This document shows, one piece after another, positions 50,211-58,524 of a stretch of DNA of 64,000 nucleotides. Location: the NCBI GenBank assembly GCA_016719105.1, contig JADKAQ010000013.1:124001-188000 (forward strand). Reading direction: 5' to 3'. The position numbers were made by a program, and so were the translations under genes. Below the pieces are notes generated by a model. That model was given only the letters and a program-made list of their open reading frames with translations. It was not told the DNA's origin and made no database searches. This DNA is from Gemmatimonadota bacterium. Its GTDB lineage: Bacteria > Gemmatimonadota > Gemmatimonadetes > Gemmatimonadales > Gemmatimonadaceae. The stretch's first letter is position 1, and every line of letters starts with the position of its first letter.

Positions 50211-51581
50211 TTAGGCTGACAGCGCATCCAGTGGCGCGCGGCAGCGGCGCACGAGTTCCCTCGCCCCCTCCTCCGTCGGTGCCTCGGCGATCACGCGAAC
50301 GATCGGCTCGGTTCCCGACGGCCTCACGTGCACCCAGCGATCGGGCCACGTAAGCCGCAATCCGTCCTGCAGGTCGACCACCGCGTCGGCAAAGCTCCGG
50401 CGCAGCGAGCCATACACCTCGTCGAGCGGCACGTTGGGCCGATCGAGCTTGTCCTTCACGATCCGGTACTGCGGGTATGATGCCACGACTGCAGACAGCG
50501 TGCCGTTGGATTCGTGCAACAGCTGGAGAATCAGGGCGGCCGCCAGCGGCGCATCCCGCCCCAGGTGCAGGTCGGGGAGAATGACACCGCCGTTCCCCTC
50601 TCCCCCGACGACCGCGCCGACACTTCGCATCTTCACCGCGACGTTGACTTCACCGACCGGGGCCAGCACCACCTCGCACCCCGCCTCCGCCGCCACGTCA
50701 GCGACGATCCGCGACGTCGAGAGGTTCGTCACCACGGTGCCGCGCTTCTGTCGCAGGATGACGCGCGCGGCGAGCGCGAGGGTGTAGTCCTCACCGATCG
50801 CCACCCCCGCATCAGAGACGAGCGCCAGCCGGTCGACGTCAGGATCCGTGGCAAAGCCGACGACGGCGCCGCTCGACTTCACGAGCGCCTCGAGCTCGCC
50901 CAGGTTCTCGGCCACAGGCTCGGGGGGGCGGTGAAAGCGCCCGTGCGGTTCGAGGTTGATCGCGCTCACGCGGCACCCCAGGCGCTCGAGCAGCTTGGGG
51001 AACATCGTGATCCCCGCGCCGTGGCAGGTATCGAGCGCCACGTGGTAGGCGCGGCGGCGAATGCCTTCTACGTCGAGGAACGGGAGGGCGAGGATCGCCT
51101 CGATGTGTCGATCGATCGCCGCCTCGTCGTTCGAGACACTTCCGAGCTTGTCCCAGGTCGCGCGTGGAATGCCGCGCTCCATGCAGGCGCGCATCTCGGC
51201 TCCCTCGGCGGCGTCGAGGAAGAGCCCCGACGACCCGATGAACTTGAGGGCATTCCACTCGACCGGATTGTGACTCGCCGTGATCGCGAGGCCGCCGGCG
51301 GCGTGATGGTGTTCGACCGCCATCTGGACGGTCGGGGTCGGCGCCATTCCGATATCCAGAACATCGGCGCCGACCGACTGTAGCGCGGCCACCACGGCTC
51401 GGTGGAACATCGGGCCCGAAACCCGACTGTCACGACCCACAATTATGACCCGCGACGACGAGCGTCCGACCGAGAACGCTCCAAACGCCGCCGCGAACTG
51501 GCAGGCTATTTCAGGGGTCAACGCCTCGCCGACGCGCCCACGCACGCCCGACACGCTGACCATCAGCCCTTCAAGACTCAT
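50211..51581 (-). CDS. glmM: Phosphoglucosamine mutase
   Basis: Converts glucosamine 6-phosphate to glucosamine 1-phosphate. The 456-residue alpha-D-phosphohexomutase has the active-site phosphoserine in ITASHNPVEW near residue 100, the metal-binding loop GFATDPDVDRLAL near 238, the sugar-binding GGEGNGGVI near 322 and the phosphate-binding RPSGTEPIVR near 425. A phosphomannomutase role cannot be fully excluded, but the glmS gene directly downstream decides. A CRP-like palindrome lies 65 bp upstream. Confidence 0.92.
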   Translation of the reverse strand: MSLEGLMVSVSGVRGRVGEALTPEIACQFAAAFGAFSVGRSSSRVIIVGRDSRVSGPMFHRAVVAALQSVGADVLDIGMAPTPTVQMAVEHHHAAGGLAITASHNPVEWNALKFIGSSGLFLDAAEGAEMRACMERGIPRATWDKLGSVSNDEAAIDRHIEAILALPFLDVEGIRRRAYHVALDTCHGAGITMFPKLLERLGCRVSAINLEPHGRFHRPPEPVAENLGELEALVKSSGAVVGFATDPDVDRLALVSDAGVAIGEDYTLALAARVILRQKRGTVVTNLSTSRIVADVAAEAGCEVVLAPVGEVNVAVKMRSVGAVVGGEGNGGVILPDLHLGRDAPLAAALILQLLHESNGTLSAVVASYPQYRIVKDKLDRPNVPLDEVYGSLRRSFADAVVDLQDGLRLTWPDRWVHVRPSGTEPIVRVIAEAPTEEGARELVRRCRAPLDALSA

Positions 51582-51645
51582 CGAGTGCTCCCGGCAGTGT
51601 GGGAGGAAAGTAGCGGCGAAGCTGTTGTATTCAAGGCACTTACGT

Positions 51646-51661
51646 CGTGATCTGCGTCACA
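51646..51661. promoter_or_regulatory. CRP/FNR-like palindrome upstream of glmM
   Basis: On the minus strand TGTGACGCAGATCACG matches the TGTGA-N6-TCACA form of CRP-family sites in nine of ten positions. It lies 65-80 bp before the glmM ATG, the right place for an activator. No CRP-family gene is in the window, but an adenylate-cyclase-type protein is (40042-41652). Confidence 0.35.
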
Positions 51662-51853
51662 CAACCTAACGATGCGCGCACACGGGGCGGCTCGAGCGTT
51701 ACCTTCGGTGGCGTTGGACATGTCGCCCCCGCGATTCGCGCGGTCACCGCCCAGAACGATCGCGCCGGCGCCACGCACATCCGGCGGTCCGACCGAACTC
51801 CACAAGGACGCGCGACCTGTCAATTCTTTTCGCCGCCGTGCTCGACCACGATC

Positions 51854-52837
51854 ATGAGTGATCCGCTCGCCTTTCTACCGCTCGCGCTCGCCGGCGCGAA
51901 CGGCACGCTGAATGAGGTCCCGGTGCGACGCCTGGTGGCGTCCGGCGTGGCACTCCTGCAACGCTGCGCCCCTCTCGTCCGGGCGCTGCACGGTCGTCGC
52001 GCGGCCATCCTGCTTCCCCCGTCGCCGTCGCTCATAGTCGCCCTCGCCGCGAGCGACGGTCGCGCCGCGCTCCTGCTCGACGCGCAGGGCGCCGACGAGG
52101 CCATCGCCCAGGCGCTGGCCTCGGGCGACTCGGCCGCCGTCTTCACCGTCGCGTCGCTCGCCGCACGACTCCCGGCGGCGATGCCACGGGTGCTGCTCGA
52201 CGAGGCCCCCGAGCGGGCGACGTGGCAGCGCGAGGGAGAGGAGCGCCCCGTCGACCTCACCCTGCACGGCGGGCTTCGCCTCGAAGGCGAGGCCGACGTG
52301 CCGGGGGCCAACGAGGAAGTGCTGGTCGCCGACGCCGGCGATCCATGGCGTGAGGCGTTCGGCACGCCGCTCACACACCGGCGCCTCCTCGCCGTCGTAC
52401 GGGCGATCGCGGCACACGAGCAGCTGGCGGCGCGCGACCACACGCTTGCGCTGGTCTCCTTCTCCCGGCTGTTCGGGGTCGTGGTGGGGGCGCTGGCCCC
52501 GCTCATCGCCGGGGGGCGCGTCACCGCACACCGCGACCTGGCGCCGGACGAGGCGCTCGCCCTGCTCGAAGCGGGGGGCGTCTCGCGACTCGTCGCCGAA
52601 CCCGCAACCTTCGCGTCGATGCTCGAGACCCTCGCCCGACGGGGGCGCCCGCTCGACGCCCCGGTGCTCCAACACTGCCTTGCCGGTGGCGGTGCGCTCG
52701 ACGCCGCACTCGCGAAGCAGTGGTACCACGAGACGGGGGTCCTGCTGCACCGCGCCGACGTCGTTGGCGAGGAGGGCTCGCTCGCCTGGGTCATCGGCGA
52801 GGCGGGCTCCCGCACCGATCACGACGCCGCGCAGTGA
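51854..52837 (+). CDS. Degenerate AMP-binding (ANL superfamily) protein
   Basis: A 327-residue protein that resembles the N-terminal half of acyl-CoA synthetases and other adenylating enzymes. The region corresponding to the P-loop and following helix is recognisable (FGTPLTHRRLLAVVRAIAAHEQL near residue 175), as is LVSFSRLFGVVVGALAPLIAGGRVT, but the nucleotide-binding TSGTTGxPKG is replaced by ADAGDPWREAFGTPL, and the C-terminal domain with the catalytic Lys is missing. Activity as an adenylating enzyme is therefore unlikely. It might be a carrier/regulator or a pseudoenzyme of polyketide or fatty-acid type. Start ATG 51854 lacks a ribosome site. It converges on the HD-GYP gene with a 4-bp gap. 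Confidence 0.65.
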   Translation: MSDPLAFLPLALAGANGTLNEVPVRRLVASGVALLQRCAPLVRALHGRRAAILLPPSPSLIVALAASDGRAALLLDAQGADEAIAQALASGDSAAVFTVASLAARLPAAMPRVLLDEAPERATWQREGEERPVDLTLHGGLRLEGEADVPGANEEVLVADAGDPWREAFGTPLTHRRLLAVVRAIAAHEQLAARDHTLALVSFSRLFGVVVGALAPLIAGGRVTAHRDLAPDEALALLEAGGVSRLVAEPATFASMLETLARRGRPLDAPVLQHCLAGGGALDAALAKQWYHETGVLLHRADVVGEEGSLAWVIGEAGSRTDHDAAQ

Positions 52838-52841
52838 CCGC

Positions 52842-53951
52842 CTAACGCACCCCCATCGGGACGAAACCGGGGGCGTGGCTCCCCTCCCCGATCGACGACT
52901 TGTCGATCGCCCCCGAATGCAGCGCGCTCAGGAAGGCATCGACGACGTCGGGGTCGAACTGTGCACCGGAGCAGCGTCGTAGCTCCGCGATCGTCGCCTG
53001 CAGCGGGACGCCGGGGCGGTACGGGCGCTCGCTCGTCATCGCGTCGAAGGTGTCGGCCACCGCGGCAATGCGGGCCTCCAGCGGGATGTCGAGCCCGGCC
53101 AGCCCATCGGGGATGCCGCGTCCGTCGAACCGTTCGTGGTGCGAACGCACGACCGTCAGCGCCATCGGCATCTCGGACAGGAGCGGCGACAGGATGCGCC
53201 ACCCGACGACGGGATGCGTCATGATGTGCTGGTACTCTTCGTCGGTGAGCGGCCCGGCCTTGTTCAGCACGCTCTCGCGCACCCCGATCTTCCCGATGTC
53301 GTGGACCTTGCCCCCCAGCTCGATCTGCCGGACGACGTCGGCGTCGAGCCCCAGAGTGCGGGCGATCACCGTCGAGTACTTGGAGACCCGCAGCGAGTGG
53401 CCATGCGTGTACGGGTCCTTCACTTCGAGCGCCTCGGCGAGCGACTGGATCGAGGCGAGGAAGAGCTCCTCGAGACGGCGCGCCTGCACCGAGACCTTCT
53501 CCTCGAGCAGCTCCTGGTAGTCGCGGTTCTCGAGGATCAGCCGGCGCTTCTCGAGCGCCTGGCGCACGCGAGCCCGCACCTCCTCCAGGTGGAACGGCTT
53601 GGTGAGGTAATCCATCGCCCCCACCGCGAGGCAATTGACCGCCGTACTCACGTCGGCGACGGCGGTGATCAGCATGACCGCCGTGTCGGGATAGTGCGCG
53701 CGGATCTCGCGCAAGAGTCCGATCCCGTCCAGCTCGGGCATGTGCAGGTCGGTGAGGACCAGGTGCACGGGGCGTCGGGCGAGGGAGACGAGCGCCTCGG
53801 CCCCATTCCCGGCCTCCTCACAGTTGAATCCGTCGCTCTGCATGAGGCGCACGAGGACGCGCCGCAGGTGCGGTTCGTCGTCCACGACGAGGCAGCGGAG
53901 CGAGTCCTGCGCTTCGAGCGCCGGAGCCGGCGCATTGGGAGTCTGCGTCAT
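52842..53951 (-). CDS. Response regulator with HD-GYP domain
   Basis: A 369-residue two-component output protein. Residues 15-130 are a receiver domain (VVDDEPHLRRV, phospho-acceptor Asp in VLTDLHMPELDG, ITAVAD, LTKPFH). A coiled-coil linker (about 135-170) joins an HD-GYP phosphodiesterase domain: HGHSLRVSKYS, HDIGKIGVRESVL and HHERFDGRGIPDGL near residue 270. The GYP triplet reads GRGIP, as in many active members. Such proteins cleave cyclic di-GMP to GMP. A partner kinase is not adjacent, but an orphan hybrid kinase lies at 62350. Confidence 0.92.
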   Translation of the reverse strand: MTQTPNAPAPALEAQDSLRCLVVDDEPHLRRVLVRLMQSDGFNCEEAGNGAEALVSLARRPVHLVLTDLHMPELDGIGLLREIRAHYPDTAVMLITAVADVSTAVNCLAVGAMDYLTKPFHLEEVRARVRQALEKRRLILENRDYQELLEEKVSVQARRLEELFLASIQSLAEALEVKDPYTHGHSLRVSKYSTVIARTLGLDADVVRQIELGGKVHDIGKIGVRESVLNKAGPLTDEEYQHIMTHPVVGWRILSPLLSEMPMALTVVRSHHERFDGRGIPDGLAGLDIPLEARIAAVADTFDAMTSERPYRPGVPLQATIAELRRCSGAQFDPDVVDAFLSALHSGAIDKSSIGEGSHAPGFVPMGVR

Positions 53952-54068
53952 GAGTGCTTCCTAGTATCGCCCGCACCACGTGCGTTCAACACCACCCGTC
54001 CGCGGGACGTCGTGCCCCACACGGACTCGGGGTGTATCTTCTCGCCCTTCCCTCTCAACTGCAAACGC

Positions 54069-55241
54069 ATGTCGCGCATCTTCGACGACGACCTCAAGTT
54101 CGCGTGCGGCACTCGCGCCGTGCACGCCGGGCAGCGCCCCGATCCCACCTCGGGCGCCATCATGACCCCCATCTACCAGACCTCCACCTACGCACAGGAG
54201 GCGCTGGGTCACAACAAGGGGTACGAGTACGCTCGCGGCAAGAACCCCACGCGCGAAGCGCTGGAGCGCAACATCGCGTCGCTGGAAGGTGGCACACATG
54301 GCTTCGCCTTCGCCAGCGGGATGGGAACGATCGACTCAATCATGAAGCTGTTCAAATCCGGCGACCGGATCCTCTGTGCCGACAACATGTACGGCGGCAC
54401 GCCGCGCCTGTTCGACCGGATCCTCGTGAACTACGGGCTGCAGTTCACGTACGTCGACACCCGCGATCCCCAGCGGGTGGAAGACGCGATGACCCCGGAC
54501 GTGAAGGCGGTCGTCGTCGAGACGCCAACCAACCCGCTCATGTGGATCACCGACCTGGCCGCCGTCGGAGCGATCGCCCGGCGGCACGGGGCGCTGTTCA
54601 TCGTCGACAACACCTTTGCCACCCCCGTCTTCCAGCGTCCGCTGGAGCACGGGGCGCACATCGTCTTCCACTCCACCACCAAGTACCTAAACGGCCACAG
54701 CGACATGGTGGGCGGCTGTGCGGTGGTCAACGACGACGACCTGGCCACCCGCCTCCAGTTCATCCTCAACGCCGCCGGCGCCGTCCCCGGACCCTTCGAC
54801 GCCTGGCTCGTCCTGCGCGGGACCAAGACGTTGCACCTGCGGATGGCCGCCCACGACGCCAATGGACGGCGCATCGCCGACTGGCTGGCCCAGCGCCTGG
54901 GCGACGAGCGCGTCTTCTACCCGGGGCTCGCCTCGCACCCGCACCACGCCCTGGCCGCGCGCCAGATGTCGGGCTTTGGCGGGATGATCTCGATCGACCT
55001 CGGGACGCGTGAGGCGGCCGCGCAGGTGGTCAACCGCCTGCACCTCTTCACCCTCGCCGAGTCGCTGGGCGGCGTGGAGAGCCTCGTCTGCCACCCGGCC
55101 TCGATGACGCACGCCTCGGTCCCCCCGGAGCGGCGCGCGCGACTGGGGATCAGCGACGGACTCGTGCGCTTCAGCGTCGGCGTCGAGGACGTCCACGACC
55201 TGATGGCCGACATCGACCACGCCTTCGAGGGCGTCGCCTAG
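54069..55241 (+). CDS. Cystathionine gamma-synthase/lyase-family PLP enzyme
   Basis: A 390-residue PLP-dependent enzyme of the Cys/Met metabolism family. It begins DDDLKFACGTRAVHAGQRPDP and holds TPIYQTSTYA, ASGMGTIDSI, ETPTNPLMWITDL, VDNTFATPVFQRP and the PLP-lysine motif HSTTKYLNGHSDMVGG near residue 207. ESLGGVESLVCHPASMTHASVP near the end is typical. Cystathionine gamma-synthase (metB), gamma-lyase and O-acetylhomoserine sulfhydrylase cannot be told apart from sequence; no neighbour decides. The ATG is preceded by GCAAACGC, with no ribosome site. Confidence 0.85.
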   Translation: MSRIFDDDLKFACGTRAVHAGQRPDPTSGAIMTPIYQTSTYAQEALGHNKGYEYARGKNPTREALERNIASLEGGTHGFAFASGMGTIDSIMKLFKSGDRILCADNMYGGTPRLFDRILVNYGLQFTYVDTRDPQRVEDAMTPDVKAVVVETPTNPLMWITDLAAVGAIARRHGALFIVDNTFATPVFQRPLEHGAHIVFHSTTKYLNGHSDMVGGCAVVNDDDLATRLQFILNAAGAVPGPFDAWLVLRGTKTLHLRMAAHDANGRRIADWLAQRLGDERVFYPGLASHPHHALAARQMSGFGGMISIDLGTREAAAQVVNRLHLFTLAESLGGVESLVCHPASMTHASVPPERRARLGISDGLVRFSVGVEDVHDLMADIDHAFEGVA

Positions 55242-55304
55242 GGTAGCCCCAGGCGGGGGCGCGACACTTTCGCCGCTCCCCCGCCGTAGAAAGAGCACAC
55301 AGCA

Positions 55305-55382
55305 GACGAGAGCGTCTCGTCCGAGCTCCCGTCTCCCCCCGGCGTTCGCTGGGACACGCATTCTCCTCTCTCCCGTCTCGAG
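55305..55382 (+). repeat. Hairpins and CTCCCGTCT tracts in the M48 peptidase leader
   Basis: GACGAGA-GCG-TCTCGTC (55305-55321) is followed by CTCCCGTCTCCCC, a second hairpin (CCCGGCG-TT-CGCTGGG, 55338-55353) and CTCCTCTCTCCCGTCTCG up to 8 nt from the ATG. The second hairpin shares its core with the crtI leader. The first may terminate the PLP-enzyme gene. Confidence 0.5.
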
Positions 55383-55389
55383 AGCAGCC

Positions 55390-56370
55390 ATGGCCGAGCG
55401 CATCGTACTCACCGACATCTCGTCCGCCGCCTGGGAACATCCCGCCGACCGCGCCGCCCTCAACGCGCTGCGCGCCATCCCGGGCTTCGACCAGGTGGTG
55501 CGGAAGGTGGCGTCCTTCTTCGGGGAGCGCGGCGTTCGGCAGCTCTTCCTGGCCAATGCGGTGCGGGTCGGCCCCAACCAGCGGCCGAAGCTCTGGGCGC
55601 AGTACCAGGAGGTGCTGGCCACCCTGGACTGGAAGGAGGTCCCGGAGCTCTACGTCACCCAGACCCCGTTGGTCAACGCCGCCGCTGTGGGGTTCGACAA
55701 GCCGTTCATCGTGCTCAACTCGGGGATGATGGAGCTGCTCAACGATGAGGAGCGTCGCGACATCCTCGGGCACGAACTCGGGCACATCATGTCCGGGCAC
55801 ACGACGTACACCACGATCGCGATCATCATCCTGACGCTCGGGCTCAACAACCTCCCGTTCCTCGCGGGGATCGCCCTGCTCCCCTTCCAGCTCGCCCTCA
55901 TGGAGTGGTACCGCAAGGCGGAGTTCTCGGCCGACCGCGCGGGGTTGCTCACCACGCAGGACATTCGGGTCACGGCCAGCACCTTCATGAAGATGGCGGG
56001 GGGCAAGGAGCTCGACGACACGCTCTCCGTCGACGCCTTCCTCGAGCAGGCCTCGCACTACGAGGGGCAGAACGAGTTCGCCGACAAGGTCTGGCAGGTG
56101 ATCAACACGGCGTTCCGCACGCACCCCTTCGGCACCGTGCGCGCGGCCGAGCTGCAGCGCTGGGTCGCGTCGGGCGAGTACGACAAGATCCTCCGCGGGG
56201 ACTACCGACGCCGGAGCGATGCGACGACGCCACCGCTCTCCTCGGACATCGAAGATGCGGTCGGTTATTATGGGGAGCAGGCGCGCGGGGCGATGGACTC
56301 GCTCAACGGGGTCTTCGATCGCGCGCGCGATGCCTTCAACAGCGCATTCAAGGGATCCTCTGGGCCGTGA
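55390..56370 (+). CDS. M48-family zinc metallopeptidase
   Basis: A 326-residue peptidase of the M48 (HtpX/Ste24-like) family. The zinc motif is LGHELGHIMSG near residue 129 and the third ligand is the Glu in KAEFSADRAG near 175. A hydrophobic stretch (TIAIIILTLGLNNLPFLAGIALLPFQLAL, about 140-168) between them may anchor the domain in the membrane. The C-terminal 50 residues are polar. It lies directly upstream of purD and its stop overlaps the purD start. Confidence 0.9.
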   Translation: MAERIVLTDISSAAWEHPADRAALNALRAIPGFDQVVRKVASFFGERGVRQLFLANAVRVGPNQRPKLWAQYQEVLATLDWKEVPELYVTQTPLVNAAAVGFDKPFIVLNSGMMELLNDEERRDILGHELGHIMSGHTTYTTIAIIILTLGLNNLPFLAGIALLPFQLALMEWYRKAEFSADRAGLLTTQDIRVTASTFMKMAGGKELDDTLSVDAFLEQASHYEGQNEFADKVWQVINTAFRTHPFGTVRAAELQRWVASGEYDKILRGDYRRRSDATTPPLSSDIEDAVGYYGEQARGAMDSLNGVFDRARDAFNSAFKGSSGP

Positions 56371-57650
56371 AGATTCTCCTCCTGGGAAGCGGCGGGCGCG
56401 AGCACGCCATCGCATGGAAGCTCTCGCAGGATGATCCGTCGCTCGACCTGGTCTCTGCCCCCGGTAACCCTGGTATCGCCTCGCTCGGCCGTTGCATCCC
56501 GGTCTCCCCGACCGACGCGGCGGCCGTTGTCGCGTTGGCGAATGCCGAGCACCCCGATCTGGTCGTGGTGGGGCCCGAGGCCCCGCTGGCCGCAGGGGTG
56601 AGTGACGCGCTGAGAGACGCGGGCTTCCGCGTCTTTGGCCCGTCCAAGGCGGCGGCCGAGCTGGAAGCGTCGAAGCGATTCGCAAAGGAGGTCATGTTCG
56701 CGGCCGGGGTGCCGACGGCCGGAGCATCCTGGCATACCGACGCGCCTTCTGCCAAGCTCGCCGTGCGCATGCGCGGTGCTCCCGTGGTGATCAAGGCGTG
56801 CGGACTGGCGGCCGGAAAGGGGGTCGTCGTAGCCCTCACGCTCGACGAAGCCGAGCTGGCCATCGACCGGATGTTCCAGGGGGCGTACGGCGAGGCGGGG
56901 GCGGAGGTGCTCGTCGAGGAGTTCATGGCGGGTGAGGAGCTGTCGGTCTTCGCGGTGACCGATGGGGAGCACTTCGTACTCCTGCCGGGGGCCCAGGACC
57001 ACAAGCGCCTGCTCGATGGCGACGCCGGTCCCAATACCGGAGGGATGGGAGCCTACGCGCCCGTGGCGGTGGCAACTGACGCCGTGCTCCAGTTCACGCG
57101 GGAGCATATCGTGACCCCGACTCTGGCCGAAATGCGTCGACGCGAGTCGCCGTTTCGAGGGCTGTTGTACGTGGGGCTGATGCTCACCGATGAGGGCCCC
57201 CGGGTGGTCGAGTTCAACTGCCGCTTCGGCGATCCCGAGACGCAGGTGGTCCTCCCCCTGCTCGAGGGCGATCTGCTCGAGCTCATGATGGGAGCCGCGG
57301 TCGAAGGGGGGCTGCGGGGCGTCCCCGAGCCGGCGATTCGAGATGGCGCAGCGGTGACCACCGTGGTCGCCTCACCCGGGTACCCTGAGACGCCCTTCAC
57401 GGGAGCACCGATCGTGCTCCCTCAGGAGATTCCGGGCGTTCACGTCTTCCACGCGGGGACCAAGCGCCGAGCAGACGGGACGCTGGTGACGGCGGGGGGG
57501 CGCGTTTTCGCGGTCACCGCGGTGGCGCCTTCGTTCGAAGAGGCGCAGCGACTGAGCCTGGCCGGCGCCGAATCGATCCAGTTCCCCGACAAGGTGCTCC
57601 GCCGAGATATCGGGTGGCGAGAGCTGGCCCGCCGTGCCGGAGCTTCCTGA
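56367..57650 (+). CDS. purD: Phosphoribosylamine-glycine ligase
   Basis: ATP-grasp ligase that joins glycine to phosphoribosylamine in step two of purine synthesis. The 427-residue protein begins KILLLGSGGREHAIAWKL, has PGNPGIAS, GPEAPLAAGVSD, the ATP-grasp core (VIKACGLAAGKGVVVA, LPGAQDHKRLLDGDAGPNTGGMGA with the signature in the second part) and EFNCRFGDPETQ. GTG at 56367 overlaps the M48 stop (GTGA). Its last 17 bp overlap the mutM start. All catalytic motifs are intact. Confidence 0.96.
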   Translation: MKILLLGSGGREHAIAWKLSQDDPSLDLVSAPGNPGIASLGRCIPVSPTDAAAVVALANAEHPDLVVVGPEAPLAAGVSDALRDAGFRVFGPSKAAAELEASKRFAKEVMFAAGVPTAGASWHTDAPSAKLAVRMRGAPVVIKACGLAAGKGVVVALTLDEAELAIDRMFQGAYGEAGAEVLVEEFMAGEELSVFAVTDGEHFVLLPGAQDHKRLLDGDAGPNTGGMGAYAPVAVATDAVLQFTREHIVTPTLAEMRRRESPFRGLLYVGLMLTDEGPRVVEFNCRFGDPETQVVLPLLEGDLLELMMGAAVEGGLRGVPEPAIRDGAAVTTVVASPGYPETPFTGAPIVLPQEIPGVHVFHAGTKRRADGTLVTAGGRVFAVTAVAPSFEEAQRLSLAGAESIQFPDKVLRRDIGWRELARRAGAS

Positions 57651-58524
57651 GGTCGAGACGATCGCGCGCGAGCTTCACGCGCGATTGGCGGGGCGTACGA
57701 TCGTTGCGGTCGAGGTCAAGCGCGCGGATGTGCTCCGGCTCGCCGACGCGGAGCAGCTTGGGTCGACGTGCACAGGATTGAGCGTCGTCCGCGTCTGGCG
57801 TCGCGCCAAGACGGCGGTGATTTCGATGTCGGGCGACTGGCACCTGCTCGTGACGCCCCGATTCACCGGGGCTGTCCTCGTACGCGACGGGGGGCTGGTG
57901 TCTCCAGATGCGGCGCTGGATGTGGCCGGGAGCACGGACGGTACCGCCACTTCGCCTGTGGATGCTCCGGGCGACGAGTATGCGGCGATCATCTGGCGGC
58001 TCGCCGACGGCGGTTGCTTCTGGTATCGCGACGTTCGGCGACTGGGGACGGTGACGCTCGCCGACGATGCCACGCTTGCTGCCTACGAAGCCGCGCTGGG
58101 AGACGAGCCCCTTGACCCGGGCTTCAGCGCGGACCGATTATCGGTGCTTCTTCGGGGATCACGAGCGGCGATCAAGAAGGTATTGATGGACCAGCGGGTT
58201 CTGGCGGGAGTCGGCAACATCTACGCGAACGAGGGGCTCTGGCGCGCGGGGATCGATCCGTCGCGCGAGGCCAGATCACTCTCGCCCGACGAGGTGCAGC
58301 GCCTGCATTCGGCGCTGACGACGACCTTGGCCGCGTCCATTCAGGCGCGGGGGACGACCTTTCGCGACTACCGCGACCCGTCCAACCGCGAGGGTGGGTT
58401 TGCCGCACAGCTGCTGGCCTACGGGCGCGGGGGCCAGCGCTGCGCGCGGTGCGGGACGACGCTCACCGAGACGCACGCCATCGACGGACGCTCCACCGTG
58501 TTCTGCCACCGATGCCAGCGCTGA
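57634..58524 (+). CDS. mutM: Formamidopyrimidine-DNA glycosylase
   Basis: Removes 8-oxoguanine and other oxidised purines and nicks the abasic site. The 296-residue protein starts PELPEVETIARELHARL, with Pro2 as catalytic nucleophile after Met removal and Glu3 present. The helix-two-turn-helix is LDPGFSADRL to VLAGVGNIYANEGLWRAGIDP, and the zinc finger is CARCGTTL and FCHRCQ at the end. Translation starts with GTG inside the purD gene (17-bp overlap) and the uvrC-like gene starts inside mutM (13-bp overlap), an unusual chain of overlaps. Confidence 0.95.
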   Translation: MPELPEVETIARELHARLAGRTIVAVEVKRADVLRLADAEQLGSTCTGLSVVRVWRRAKTAVISMSGDWHLLVTPRFTGAVLVRDGGLVSPDAALDVAGSTDGTATSPVDAPGDEYAAIIWRLADGGCFWYRDVRRLGTVTLADDATLAAYEAALGDEPLDPGFSADRLSVLLRGSRAAIKKVLMDQRVLAGVGNIYANEGLWRAGIDPSREARSLSPDEVQRLHSALTTTLAASIQARGTTFRDYRDPSNREGGFAAQLLAYGRGGQRCARCGTTLTETHAIDGRSTVFCHRCQR

